Origin: Oceanobacillus zhaokaii
Lineage (GTDB): Bacteria; Bacillota; Bacilli; Bacillales; Amphibacillaceae
Assembly: GCF_003352005.1 (NCBI RefSeq)
Contig: NZ_CP024848.1
Coordinates: 1,063,001-1,127,000 of the forward strand
DNA length: 64,000 nucleotides
Direction of reading: 5' to 3'
Below are positions 40,483 through 49,769 of this stretch, one piece after another. The translations under genes and the position numbers were made by a program. Numbering within the stretch: the stretch's first letter is position 1; every line of letters starts with the position of its first letter. Under the pieces are notes generated by a model that saw nothing but the letters and a program-made list of their open reading frames with translations, was not told where the DNA came from and did not search any database.

Positions 40483-41508
40483 GTGGATTTATTTAATATT
40501 CAGGTCAATGAGGATAAGCTACATGAAAATTTTATAAATGTATCAAAAGATCCAGATTTAGTAAAAGTCTTAAACTCCTGGGCAATAGGTTTTAAGGATA
40601 GAGATCACAAGTTTGTAAAGGAGTTTCAGACTACATTTAATACTTCTTTTTGGGAGCTATATCTACATGCTTGTTTCAGTAATTTGGGCTTCAAAATAGA
40701 CTATTCTTATTCTTCACCTGATTTTGTTATAAAAACAAGAAAGCAAAAGTTAGAAATGGTTATCGAAGCTGTAAGTACTAGGCATGCAGAAGAGGGGACA
40801 CCTGAACACGAAAGAATTAATGCGCTAGCTGATTTGGAAAATAAAGATAAAATTGATAATAAAAATTATGAAGAAATTGTCCATTTAGCAACAGAACGTA
40901 TTGCTAGCAGTATAAGCAATAAGGCTAGAAAATATATAGAAACATACTCTAAACTTGAGCATGTAAAAGGGAAACCATTTATTCTAGCAGTAGGAGCATT
41001 TGAACAACCATTTTTTTACTTGCAAGGTATAGGTGCAATACAAAGAGTATTATATGGATTAGTAAAAGCTGAGTACAGAGAGGGTACTCCATATCTAGAG
41101 TATTCAGAGAATATATTAAAAAGAAAGAATGGGAAACAGATCCCCATAGGAATATTTAACAATCAGAAATACAGTTATATTAGTGGAATATTATTTAGTT
41201 CTGTTGCTTCTATGGGAAAAGTAAGAGCACTTTCTCTAAATAAAAAAAAGAGTATTTATTTCCAGTCGTATACTTATAACGATTATGATACAAAAGGGCA
41301 AATGAAGGTGACTTCCCATAAAAAATATAAAGAATCTTTGTTAGACGGAATGTCGCTATACCTTAATCCATATGCGGATAATCCAATAGACCCAACAGAA
41401 TTTGATTCAAATGATATATCTATAGTATATAATAATGAATCAGCAAAATATAAACACGGTTTTCTATTTTCGAGAACCACTATTAACTTAGATGGACATT
41501 CCGAATAA
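40483..41508 (+). CDS. Nuclease-like protein of unknown family, paralogue A
   Basis: A 341-residue protein. The N-terminal half has a block found in both this gene and the one at 42216: EFQTTF, then SFWELYLHA (Glu58), SSPDFVI (Asp80) and MVIEAVS (Glu95). The order Glu, Pro-Asp, then Glu after a beta strand is how PD-(D/E)xK nucleases look, but the usual Lys is replaced (EAV), so nuclease activity is only a suggestion. The C-terminal half (about 165-341) holds a second conserved block, IPIGIFNNQKYSYISGILFS and DGMSLYLNP. The GTG at 40483 follows AAAGGGGA; an upstream TTG at 40462 lacks a site. Confidence 0.65.
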   Translation: MDLFNIQVNEDKLHENFINVSKDPDLVKVLNSWAIGFKDRDHKFVKEFQTTFNTSFWELYLHACFSNLGFKIDYSYSSPDFVIKTRKQKLEMVIEAVSTRHAEEGTPEHERINALADLENKDKIDNKNYEEIVHLATERIASSISNKARKYIETYSKLEHVKGKPFILAVGAFEQPFFYLQGIGAIQRVLYGLVKAEYREGTPYLEYSENILKRKNGKQIPIGIFNNQKYSYISGILFSSVASMGKVRALSLNKKKSIYFQSYTYNDYDTKGQMKVTSHKKYKESLLDGMSLYLNPYADNPIDPTEFDSNDISIVYNNESAKYKHGFLFSRTTINLDGHSE

Positions 41509-42215
41509 TAAGTGCCAGTATCACATTCCTGCGTATCCTCGTATCCATTAATTGGATTAAAATCTGTTTATTGGACCACCTAACTTTATTCAAAGTCATT
41601 GAAGGATATGCAAATAGATACAATGACTAATTTAACAAACTGGAAAACTTTTCTTTATTTAACTACCATGAAAATAAACTTTTCTAATTACGAAAAAGAA
41701 CAATATCAAAGAAGCCCTTCTAATTCTTTAAAGAGAGAGCTACTATTCAATGATATATTGGTTGATTAGATTAAGAACTGTATAGACAGTTCAGTATATT
41801 TTCATTCTCTCTGAAAGGCTAGACAGTTCCTCTGGAGCTGAAGGATTATATCGCATAATTAAATGTGGAGTAACACTCAGAGGGGGTCTCTCTAAATCGA
41901 TTAGCGCTAGAATTAAAAAGGATGGTAATGTTAAAAGCTCGGTGAAAAGGTGTGAGAAACTCTAGCGTACCATTACGGCTGAGGAATGCCTACTCGATGG
42001 ATTGGTGTAATTCATGATGCTTGATTTAAATGGATTTAGTGAGAATGCGAATAAATCTACAATAAAAGGTTAATCTGAAAAACTTCTGAGTGAATCATAA
42101 CACAAGTAGGGATACAATCTTTAGAATAGATTTACTGATAGCTATTAATATTATTAAAGCTCTACATATGTGATACTACAAGCAATAAAGTTATTATTGA
42201 AAAGAGGAGAAATAA
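41509..42215. other. Spacer between the paralogues, 0.7 kb, no gene seen
   Basis: No open frame of useful length on either strand. A stretch around 41820-41990 is less A+T-rich than its flanks and could be a relic of an older insertion, but I could not identify it. The ribosome site AGAGGAG of the next gene is at the right edge. Confidence 0.5.
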
Positions 42216-43308
42216 TTGGTAGATTTATTTGATGTAAATAGAAATGGTATAGATTCTAAGCTTCATAGTAAATTTAACATAATAAATAGTCTTCCACAGC
42301 ATAAAAATGTTATTCAAGATTGGTCCGAGGGGTTTGAGGATAGAGATAATAAAATAATTAAGGAATTTCAAACTACATTTCATTCTAGCTTTTGGGAAAT
42401 ATATCTTTATGCTGTATTTAAGAAGCTTGATTATTTTATAGATATGTCTGTATCACGTCCTGATTTTATTTTATATAAAAACAACCAAAAGGTACTCATT
42501 GAAGCTACAACAGCTAATATCAAAAAAAAATGGGGCGGAAGAAAATACAAGAGATATACGAAATTATCTTAATATGTTTTCTCCGCCCTATGAACAGGAA
42601 AATTTTGACTATGAATTAAAAGAATCTATTGTAAGATATTCTAATGCACTATCAAATAGACTAAAACTATATAAAGAGAACTATAAAAAATGTGATTGGG
42701 TTAAAAAAGAAGATCCTTTTGTAATTGCAATGGCATCCTATGCTCAAGTAGACTATGGTAGAGAATATATATATGGAATGTTGGCATTATTATTTGGAGT
42801 ATATTTTGAGGAACAAAACTTGGGTTATACTTTGAAAGATTCCATAATAAAAAATAATTCTCAATCTAGTATACCGTTGGGTGTATTCTTTAATGAATCT
42901 TTCAAAGACATCTCGGCAATTATATTTTCTAGCACAACTACAATAGGAAAAGTGTCGGCAACAATTGCATCGAAAGAGGATTATGCGCAAAATACAGTCC
43001 TCACACTGTACCATGATTTGATGGATGAAGATATCCCATTTAAAATAAATATTGTCACACCGAATTCAGCAGAGCTTTTGGAAGATGGGCTTTTTATCTT
43101 TCATAATCCTAATGCCTCTAATCCATTAGATCTAAAGTTTTTTAACTCTCCCGGAATTACTCAAATATTCATTGATAAAAATATGCGAGTTAGATATACG
43201 GGTAACCATTGTCCAACAATTGCTAGATTGGATTTGCCTAATGAATTAATTAATATTTTTGGGGACCGAATCTTTAGGCAGGTCGAAGCATATAATTATA
43301 ACTATTAA
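42216..43308 (+). pseudogene. Nuclease-like paralogue B, interrupted by a +1 frameshift at an A9 tract
   Basis: The first frame starts with TTG at 42216 (6 bases after AGAGGAGAAA) and reads MVDLFDVNRN, EFQTTF, SFWEIYLYA (Glu61), RPDFILY (Asp83), VLIEATT (Glu96), then goes out of frame after nine A residues at 42522-42530 and stops at 42572. The second frame (in use to 43308) carries the rest, IPLGVFFN, ISAIIFSS and GLFIFHNPNASNPLD, matching paralogue A. Removing one A would restore a protein of about 363 residues. A9 runs are prone to polymerase slippage, so some full-length product could still be made; a sequencing error is also possible. Confidence 0.65.
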
Positions 43309-43544
43309 TTAAGCCTATTTATAATTTATGAACATTATCACTTATACAAGAGTGTGCTTTCCATGAGTAAGGAAAGCCTTTTCGATATAAGTGCCAGAAT
43401 AGGGTGTAATTCCCTTTAAAGAGATTGTTAAATTATGTATTTAAAGTAACTCGCAGTTTAGTTGAATAAGAGTTAAAGTAGAGAAACTCTTACTTAATAA
43501 TGCCAAAGAAATTTTCCAAGGCATCGTATATGTGTAGATGTTAA

Positions 43545-43574
43545 AAATTGGATTGTCACTAAACAATCCAATTT
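43545..43574 (-). terminator. Intrinsic terminator of the 45118-43588 gene pair
   Basis: Twelve-base perfect stem (43545-43556 with 43563-43574), T5 tail on the minus strand. Confidence 0.8.
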
Positions 43575-43587
43575 CCCTTTGCATTAT

Positions 43588-44298
43588 TTATAAAATTGAC
43601 GTTTCTGGTTCAAATAATAAAGGTTGAATTTTAATGAGAAAATCAAGATCATTTTTCTTATCCCATGTTGAATTTAAAACTACTCCAAATTTTTTGGTAA
43701 ACATGATGTTTAATGGTTGATCTACATCTTCAAGCAACCATTCGACAGTGATTGCTGACAGTTTTCCTAAATCATTATAATACTTGAAAATGTCGTCTAA
43801 GTTGACTCTTTCACCGAATAGTCCTATAGCATTTACTTTCCCTTGTATATTATTAAACCATGATCCAATTATTCTGCTGTTACTTAAATTATTTAAAAGG
43901 TACTTAAAGTCCAATTCTCCTTGTTGGGGTACAAAGGTTTTAGGGAAATTTTTAATAAGCCTGCGTTGTAGCCCAATAACGTTATGCTTGGATGTATTCA
44001 TTATTAATATATTGTTGTCAGGATTAAAATAACAATCGAATGGTTTATCACCACCCACAATACTTTGAGTAAGGTACTCAAGATCACCAGCTAATCTCCT
44101 TGGTGTTTTATCTATAGATTCATGTAATCCTTCTAATCTCATATATCCTTTGTAAAAGTTTGCATCGACTATTTTTAAATATGTTAAAGGATCAGCATCC
44201 TTTTTAGTACTATCCAGAGTCAACTGCTGTGAAGTGAAGAATTCATTTTCTGTTAAATCAAAATTTGACATCTCAATAAAATAAAATGTCTTTCCCAA
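43588..44298 (-). CDS. Unknown soluble protein, second gene of a two-gene unit
   Basis: A 236-residue protein without signal peptide or membrane segment. I recognise no family. It has a charged middle with DKTPRRLAGDLEYLTQSIVGG and an Asn-rich YFNPDNNILIMNTSKHNVIG; the last third is acidic. It starts with TTG at 44298, 8 bases after GGAGG, and only 4 bases after the stop of the membrane-protein gene upstream, so the two are made together. A terminator follows. By context (island cargo beside a restriction system) a defence role is conceivable, but nothing in the sequence shows it. Confidence 0.6.
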   Translation of the reverse strand: MGKTFYFIEMSNFDLTENEFFTSQQLTLDSTKKDADPLTYLKIVDANFYKGYMRLEGLHESIDKTPRRLAGDLEYLTQSIVGGDKPFDCYFNPDNNILIMNTSKHNVIGLQRRLIKNFPKTFVPQQGELDFKYLLNNLSNSRIIGSWFNNIQGKVNAIGLFGERVNLDDIFKYYNDLGKLSAITVEWLLEDVDQPLNIMFTKKFGVVLNSTWDKKNDLDFLIKIQPLLFEPETSIL

Positions 44299-44302
44299 TT
44301 GC

Positions 44303-45118
44303 TTAACCTCCAGACAAAAATAAGTGTTTTTTAATAAGTCTATCTAAGTTTGTAAGGTTTTTAGTGTGCAATGACAATTTTTTTAGTGATATTTTAGTGC
44401 TGCTCTCTACTGAGAGACCATCTATAACAGGTTTTTCAATAAAATCCAAATTAAAAGATACATTATGCTTACCTCTTAATTCTTTAACATATAATCCAAT
44501 AAAGGGATGTTTTTTCATAAAGTGAACATCAAAAGTATATTGCTCATCACAATATCCTATTTGAGACTTAATTTCAGTTACAATAGGTAGAAGTTTATTT
44601 TCTAATAAGCAAGTAGCTTCAACATATGGAGCATGATATTGGGGTATAAAAATGATTATTTCTCCATATTTTTCTTTATTAGAATAAATCTCTTCGTTAT
44701 CATATTCTCTAAATGAGCATTGTAGTAATACCCCATCTATACTGATTGAAAGTTCATAAACATTTTCATAAATAATATTAGAATCATTACCCAAAGATTT
44801 GAGTAACTTTTTCAGCTTATCAAACTTGCTTATAATAATCTCATCCCCTTTAAAATGTGAATTAAAGGATAATGAAATTTGACTATTTTTTAGGATGACT
44901 TTCACTTTTAAAAGAAATTTTTGAAACCTATTAGAAATATCTTTTAAGGTAACAATCGAGCCAAATAATGCAATAATAGTGGTTATTGAAGTAAAAGGAT
45001 GCTTAATAAGCCATTCATGGGAGAAATAAACAGCAAATGCTGCAGTAACAACTAAAATCACTGTAACAATCCAGTAAATGATATTTATATTAGCTGTGAA
45101 ATTTTTAATCCCTTTCAT
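44303..45118 (-). CDS. Unknown two-TM protein, first gene of a two-gene unit
   Basis: A 271-residue protein with two closely spaced membrane helices (about 12-33 and 41-56) at the N-terminus, followed by a cytoplasmic domain of about 210 residues. That design, a short helical hairpin in the membrane with a soluble domain, is common in island effector proteins, but no family was recognised. The soluble part alternates beta-like and charged stretches (KGDEIIISKFDKLKKLLKSL, YGEIIIFIPQYHAPYVEATC). I take ATG 45118 as the start because AGGAG lies 9 bases upstream; the GTG at 45127 abuts it. Confidence 0.6.
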   Translation of the reverse strand: MKGIKNFTANINIIYWIVTVILVVTAAFAVYFSHEWLIKHPFTSITTIIALFGSIVTLKDISNRFQKFLLKVKVILKNSQISLSFNSHFKGDEIIISKFDKLKKLLKSLGNDSNIIYENVYELSISIDGVLLQCSFREYDNEEIYSNKEKYGEIIIFIPQYHAPYVEATCLLENKLLPIVTEIKSQIGYCDEQYTFDVHFMKKHPFIGLYVKELRGKHNVSFNLDFIEKPVIDGLSVESSTKISLKKLSLHTKNLTNLDRLIKKHLFLSGG

Positions 45119-46318
45119 TTTTAACACTCCTAATTAAGAGCAATCGTATTTATTATTATAAACCATTAATTGCAATAAGTGGATAAAATTCTAATAATTA
45201 ATTTTATTTAAGTTCAATTCAATTTTAAAAGATTTTATGTTAATAAATAATAAACATTAAAAAACAATGTTTATTTTATCTGTAAAGGATTCTTATAGGA
45301 TCCACTGTTATTATTTAATCTATTAAAATGAAACGAAATAGAAAAAGAATCAAAAGACATATAGATATGTACCTGCATATGCCAAATCGTCACGTAGGGG
45401 CACGCTGTAGCTTTATTATTCAGAAGCGAACATTTCCTTAGGCAAATCTGCAACATCACACAGAATTGTCCATTTAACCTCCCAAAGGGGATATAGGAAC
45501 CCTTTACGCAAGTATTTATAATATAAGATGGTGGCATTAGCATGACAATAGGGGTGTGTTGCAGTCCTACGGAGAGAGAATGCGTACTAGATACGTGGAG
45601 ATGCCTAATTGCGTTCTCTGCGTTCTCTATTACATGAGCATAGCTAAACCTCTCATATTGTGGTTAATGGCTATATTTGTATGTTGCAAATATGGACAAG
45701 CGGAACACGAGGTATTGAGTCAGTATGCTTACTTGGCTATAGTATGAATGCTTATCTATACATACCTTACATACATGCGTCTTCTTTAAAAGTTTGTTAC
45801 GGAAGGGCTGTTTAAAAAAGGGCATACTTTCCCCTCGGACGAAACACCTGCTGTCTGTTAGCGTGGTAGTCCTTTGCATGCGTCGTGTCTCGTGTGTTTC
45901 CTACATTTGTGGGGCAGTAGGTGTATGTCTTGTGGTTTCATAAGGAGCTTACTACTTCTTGATGTTCTTTTTCTTTTCACCTTCAAAGAGCCTGCTTGTG
46001 TCTTAGAAATCTACAGATGTTTGCATGTTTCTTAAAAAAGCTCTCATATATATTATATACCGGGAAAACCTGGGGAAATGCTACACTTGGTCAATATTGT
46101 CACAAATTGTTCACAACACGTTCGCATTTTAATGAGAATAGGAATAACAGGAGAAATAAATGCAATACGTTTAGTAACAATAAATAATCAACATTGGTAG
46201 AAATGGGTGTATTATTCACATAGGAAAATCGTCATAAAGAAGTTGACTTTGGCAAACCAGAGGGAATGAAATGTGGTAATACATCCCTAAACTCAGTAAT
46301 AGTACGAGGAGTGTAAAA
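45119..46318. other. Non-coding stretch of 1.2 kb downstream of the replication module
   Basis: Only short, poorly supported frames occur. The middle (45390-45960) is richer in G+C than the island genes around it and contains a possible stem (GAGAATGC near 45577 with GCGTTCTC near 45613) and a GCGTTCTCT tandem repeat. It could hold an origin for single-strand conversion, an antisense RNA, or simply remnants. Confidence 0.4.
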
Positions 46319-46363
46319 AAACTGTGTAAGTAAGAGTCATACTAATTCTTACTTACACAGTTT
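46319..46363 (-). terminator. Terminator of the Rep operon
   Basis: Seventeen-base perfect stem (46319-46335 with 46347-46363) with a T-rich tail on the minus strand. Confidence 0.9.
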
Positions 46364-46408
46364 AGTTAAGATTATATGGATATCCTTGCAAACAGAAAAT
46401 CTATATCG

Positions 46409-47065
46409 TTAATGTGATGTCTCTAAAAAATATTCATATATCTTTGTATTGCGACCAATTTTATCATAAATGTTAGTTACTGAGTTCAATCCTTGATTGA
46501 TAATATCAAACTGTTTAAGATATTCCTCTGCTTCTTCATCTAGTTTTATTATAGGTTTTTTTAATCTGCTCTTGAATAGATATGAAAAATTAGAGGTAGA
46601 GGAAGCCGTACTATAATTTACACTCCTACATATCTTTGTAATATCCTTTAAAATTCTAGATGCAGAAGTTAAAGTTACGGAAATATCTCCAGCCCAAGGA
46701 ATATCTTCTACTTTAGGCAAATAGCCTATATCAAAGTTGAATAGAAAGTGAATATCGCTTTCACTTTGCCTTAATTCAGTAATTGCTAGGTAATCCACTT
46801 TTTGTTTAATAAGTCGCTCTAGCCTTTCTACAAAGTTTTTTATCTCATTCTTAATTGTAATCAGATTACAGCTTTTAATTGATAACATCATTACTTGCAC
46901 TAAATTAGTACGATCCATAATAAAGTTAGTATAGATTAATCGTTTGATATCTAATAAACCATATTGGTTTTCTTTCTTTTCAAAGTCTAAATGTTTATGA
47001 GGATAGCTGGCACTGCAGTCATATACCCATATTGTTTTTCCACAATGAACTAACTTAGTCCTCAT
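46409..47065 (-). CDS. Rep-like protein with a lost HUH motif
   Basis: A 218-residue protein. Residues 91-110 read DYLAITELRQSESDIHFLFN, which lines up with residues 114-135 of the Rep protein encoded two genes upstream (YIGITEFQDN...VHYHLIC): same YxxITE strand, then the strand that carries HYH in Rep but IHFL here. The segment before it (LSIK through LERLIK) also parallels the TLTF strand and helix of Rep. The second catalytic His and the Tyr are therefore missing, so it may regulate replication rather than cut DNA. It overlaps the excisionase-like gene by 11 bases. The relationship is my reading by eye, not an alignment score. Confidence 0.55.
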   Translation of the reverse strand: MRTKLVHCGKTIWVYDCSASYPHKHLDFEKKENQYGLLDIKRLIYTNFIMDRTNLVQVMMLSIKSCNLITIKNEIKNFVERLERLIKQKVDYLAITELRQSESDIHFLFNFDIGYLPKVEDIPWAGDISVTLTSASRILKDITKICRSVNYSTASSTSNFSYLFKSRLKKPIIKLDEEAEEYLKQFDIINQGLNSVTNIYDKIGRNTKIYEYFLETSH

Positions 47066-47255
47066 GGGTGATTACACATCCTTTTATCCAGTCTTCAAGG
47101 ACTACTTTTGAAATTTTAATTCGCTTTCCTATTTTAAGTGAGTGGAATGATTTAGAATTCACAAGGTCGTATGCCTGCTTCCTTCCAATTCCCAAAATGG
47201 CTTGTACATCTTCTACGTTTAAGATATCTGGGTAATCACTTAATCTCTTCTGCAT
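47055..47255 (-). CDS. Excisionase-type helix-turn-helix protein
   Basis: A 66-residue DNA-binding protein of the AlpA/HTH_17 (excisionase) type: LNVEDVQAILGIGRKQAYDL is the helix-turn-helix and SLKIGKRIKISKVVLEDWI the wing and final helix. Such proteins bend DNA at attachment sites or control a neighbouring promoter. It overlaps the Rep gene by 20 bases and the Rep-like gene by 11, forming a tight three-gene operon, and is the best candidate for the helper of the integrase. Confidence 0.8.
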   Translation of the reverse strand: MQKRLSDYPDILNVEDVQAILGIGRKQAYDLVNSKSFHSLKIGKRIKISKVVLEDWIKGCVITHED

Positions 47256-48000
47256 AATTCATAATCTCCTTTGGGTTTAATGTATAATAAGTTTGATAGT
47301 TGATATCTCCATAAAGTGGAGAGTTATAGGTTTCAAAGCTCAGATTTACACTTCCGGTACTGTCTAGTAGTCTCTTTAATTTTTCAATATCTGAAATTAC
47401 TACTTTTGTAGGTTTTTTTAGGGATTTAGAACGTAAATACTTTTTCTTTCCTGCTAACCTTGGATCAGATATACCCTTCTTTAAATAATTTGAAATCTTC
47501 TCATTTTCAAGCGGATTTGATTTCACCTCTTGTCTATGAACCGTCCCGTATTTCCAAAGATCTGCTAATCTACCATTGGATACTTTTGTTAGATTACAGA
47601 TTAAGTGGTAATGTACAGCCCCTCCTCTATTGTCTTGAAATTCTGTAATTCCAATATATTTCAGTTCAGGATATTCATTCTTCTTTAGAAAATATACGAT
47701 TCTCTTCTTAAAATCAGAAAACTTCTTGTTACAGATATCTATATTTGTCGTATCAAAGTCTAGTTTATTTCCAAATGTGAGCGTGACAAACGCATATTGA
47801 CTTGGAAAGTTGCATTCAAGTAAACGACGTATATCCCTACGTGCACGATTAATGCTAATCTTCCTATTGGTGTTATAGTTTTCTGACATTCCAGTTGTAG
47901 TTGATTTTCTACCTCCTGACAACGTTTTACTATATAAGGGCGCCAAGGATTGCTGTGTAATCTCTATAAATCTGTTGCTTATTATTGCTTTTGTATACAT
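47236..48000 (-). CDS. HUH-type replication initiator (Rep)
   Basis: A 254-residue rolling-circle-type initiator. Motif 1 is FVTLTF (71-76), the metal-binding HUH motif is His130-Tyr-His132 in GGAVHYHLIC, and Tyr172 in ISNYLKKG is the likely nicking tyrosine. Such proteins cut one strand at the element's origin and let the host replicate it, which stabilises the excised circle of integrative elements and plasmids. The upstream region 48001-48480 is the natural place for the origin. Ribosome site AGGAGG precedes the ATG. Confidence 0.8.
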   Translation of the reverse strand: MYTKAIISNRFIEITQQSLAPLYSKTLSGGRKSTTTGMSENYNTNRKISINRARRDIRRLLECNFPSQYAFVTLTFGNKLDFDTTNIDICNKKFSDFKKRIVYFLKKNEYPELKYIGITEFQDNRGGAVHYHLICNLTKVSNGRLADLWKYGTVHRQEVKSNPLENEKISNYLKKGISDPRLAGKKKYLRSKSLKKPTKVVISDIEKLKRLLDSTGSVNLSFETYNSPLYGDINYQTYYTLNPKEIMNYAEEIK

Positions 48001-48480
48001 GTAATATGTTCCTCCTATAAGTCGAAAGTTTCGCCAAATTAATCACTATTAATCAAGCTATAAGTATCAGCTGATACCCTATGTAAATTAAGGTGTTCTA
48101 TTGTGATCAAGAATATATATTTATTATATTAGAGCTCCTTTAAATCTCCAAACTAGCTCAGTTTGTCTGTGCGAAAGTCTAGAAGACTTAGTGGTGATTT
48201 TTAACAATTTACAACGCCCTTGTAAAAAAATACTAATTTTTCCTCGTTATTCCTGCTTATTGCTTATAAAAACAAATTTCAATCGGATTATGACTAATTA
48301 TTTTATGAAGAAGTAAATAAAAAATTTATAAAATTTCACTTTGGTGTAATGCCTTTTCATGCGTTAAAGGGATTATGTCTTGAATTACTGCATGACAGAT
48401 TATAGGTAATTTAATACATACATAATTCCTTACTGGAGATATTATTCAAAAAGAATATTTTGATTCATGAAGGTGGGATA
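48001..48480. other. Rep upstream region with a palindrome, possible origin/operator
   Basis: No gene in about 480 bases. GTATCAGCTGATAC (48064-48077) is a 14-base perfect palindrome 64 bases upstream of rep, a plausible operator or nick-site hairpin. AATCACTATTAATCAAG just before it is A+T-rich. Promoters for rep (left) and the HNH-like gene (right) must lie here. Confidence 0.45.
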
Positions 48481-49062
48481 TTGAACTTGTATTGTCAAGA
48501 AAAAGATAAGTTAATTGAAGTTAGTCCTGGAGAATTTGAGCGATGGTGTTATGGGTGCAATGATTGGCATCCTGTTTATAATCTCGTTTTTAGGAAAAAC
48601 GTTAAAGATCCAACTGGATATCATCATTTATGTGCTTTTTGGGATTGGGCAATTAAAACAATTAATAACGCTTTCAATCGTACACAAAAGAGAAATATTG
48701 AAAGGAAAAAATATGGCAAAAAGCCTCTGGAATTTAATATTGACGAAGACTGGTTATACAAACAATACTGGATTATTCAAAAAGGTCAATGTTTTTGGAC
48801 GGGGAATTATTTTGATACACCTTGGATGCCATTGTCTACAAATAAGAGTAAGTACGCACCTACCTTAGATAGAAAAGATAATGATATCGGTTATACTATC
48901 AATAATACTGTAGTTACTGTAAAATATTTTAATACTAAAAAAAGTGACAAGAGTATTATTGAACTAGGAGAAAATATTGAGGTTGAATTGAGTGATTTGT
49001 CATATGCAAAGGAAGTTATTTATTCTGAAATTAAGAATTCATTTCATCAGGTAATCAATTGA
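48481..49062 (+). CDS. HNH-endonuclease-like protein
   Basis: A protein of about 193 residues. An N-terminal zinc-binding part shows CYGCNDWHPVYN and later HHLCAFW. The C-terminal part reads KGQCFWTGNYF, PTLDRKDNDIGYTINNTVVT, KYFNTKKSD, the layout of HNH/treble-clef nucleases of the DRxxxxxGYTxxN type, although the first His of the motif is Asp here. It probably cuts DNA; target unknown. The start is unclear: TTG at 48481 or 48487 after AAGGTGGG, or TTG at 48460 upstream of that site. Confidence 0.65.
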   Translation: MNLYCQEKDKLIEVSPGEFERWCYGCNDWHPVYNLVFRKNVKDPTGYHHLCAFWDWAIKTINNAFNRTQKRNIERKKYGKKPLEFNIDEDWLYKQYWIIQKGQCFWTGNYFDTPWMPLSTNKSKYAPTLDRKDNDIGYTINNTVVTVKYFNTKKSDKSIIELGENIEVELSDLSYAKEVIYSEIKNSFHQVIN

Positions 49063-49769
49063 ATTTTCAACATTTTAAAATGAAGTATAAAATTTACTGC
49101 TAACTTTGTATGTCGATAGCAAAGTATATTGAAACGAATTATAATCTCTACATAGAGGTATGTAAGAGATTGTAAAATAACGGTAGTATTGAAATTGCTT
49201 TCTCAGAAATTTCAACGTAAAATATCAATTCAGTTCAGTTGAATTAATGTGCATACAACTTTAATGAACATATTGGGACATAATCATACTTACCAATTAT
49301 GATGCCAATAAGATGAACTGTCTTATGATAAAATAGAAGTAAACATCTAGTATATTGGCGCTGATTGTCCATGCATCAAAAAAGTAAACAGAAATAATAG
49401 TGTTACAAATTAAATGCCACTTGATGGTTTATTGACCAAGGTGCCTGTCCCCCGCTATGTACATTATTACCGTACTTAAGGGCAGGCACCTTTTAAATCT
49501 ATATGAAAACTATTAGAACGATTTTAAAGATATAAGGAGGAGACTCTTGACTTTTTAGTTTGCTAAAGCAAAGAAAATATTAAACGTCCCTGTGGTTAAA
49601 GGAATTATTCTAGGTGGAACCAAACATTTGAATTGAGAAATTGAGAATGAAATTAAAGGATAAGCTGGTATATTTATATTAGTGGTCAATATTAAAGGAT
49701 TTAAGTGTTAAAAAATGTTAAAATTAATAAATACAATTAATCGCAAATCGCTAGAACTAGGAGAATAAT
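49063..49769. other. Spacer upstream of the restriction operon
   Basis: No intact gene in 700 bases. A strong hairpin with arms GGTGCCTGTCCC and GGGCAGGCACC (49438-49493) and a T4 tail looks like a terminator or a recurring intergenic repeat. A fragment near 49590-49630 could encode VVKGIILGGTKHLN before stops, a possible gene relic. Confidence 0.5.

Noticed and set aside
41820..42000. Group II intron or transposase remnant
   Set aside because: No domain V sequence and no recognisable transposase motif could be found.
45556..46187. Short frames in the non-coding block after the Rep operon
   Set aside because: No ribosome sites, Cys/Tyr-rich random-looking products.
49438..49493. Right attachment site of the island
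   Set aside because: The hairpin has no similarity to the 3' end of tRNA-Leu, and element-type genes continue beyond it.
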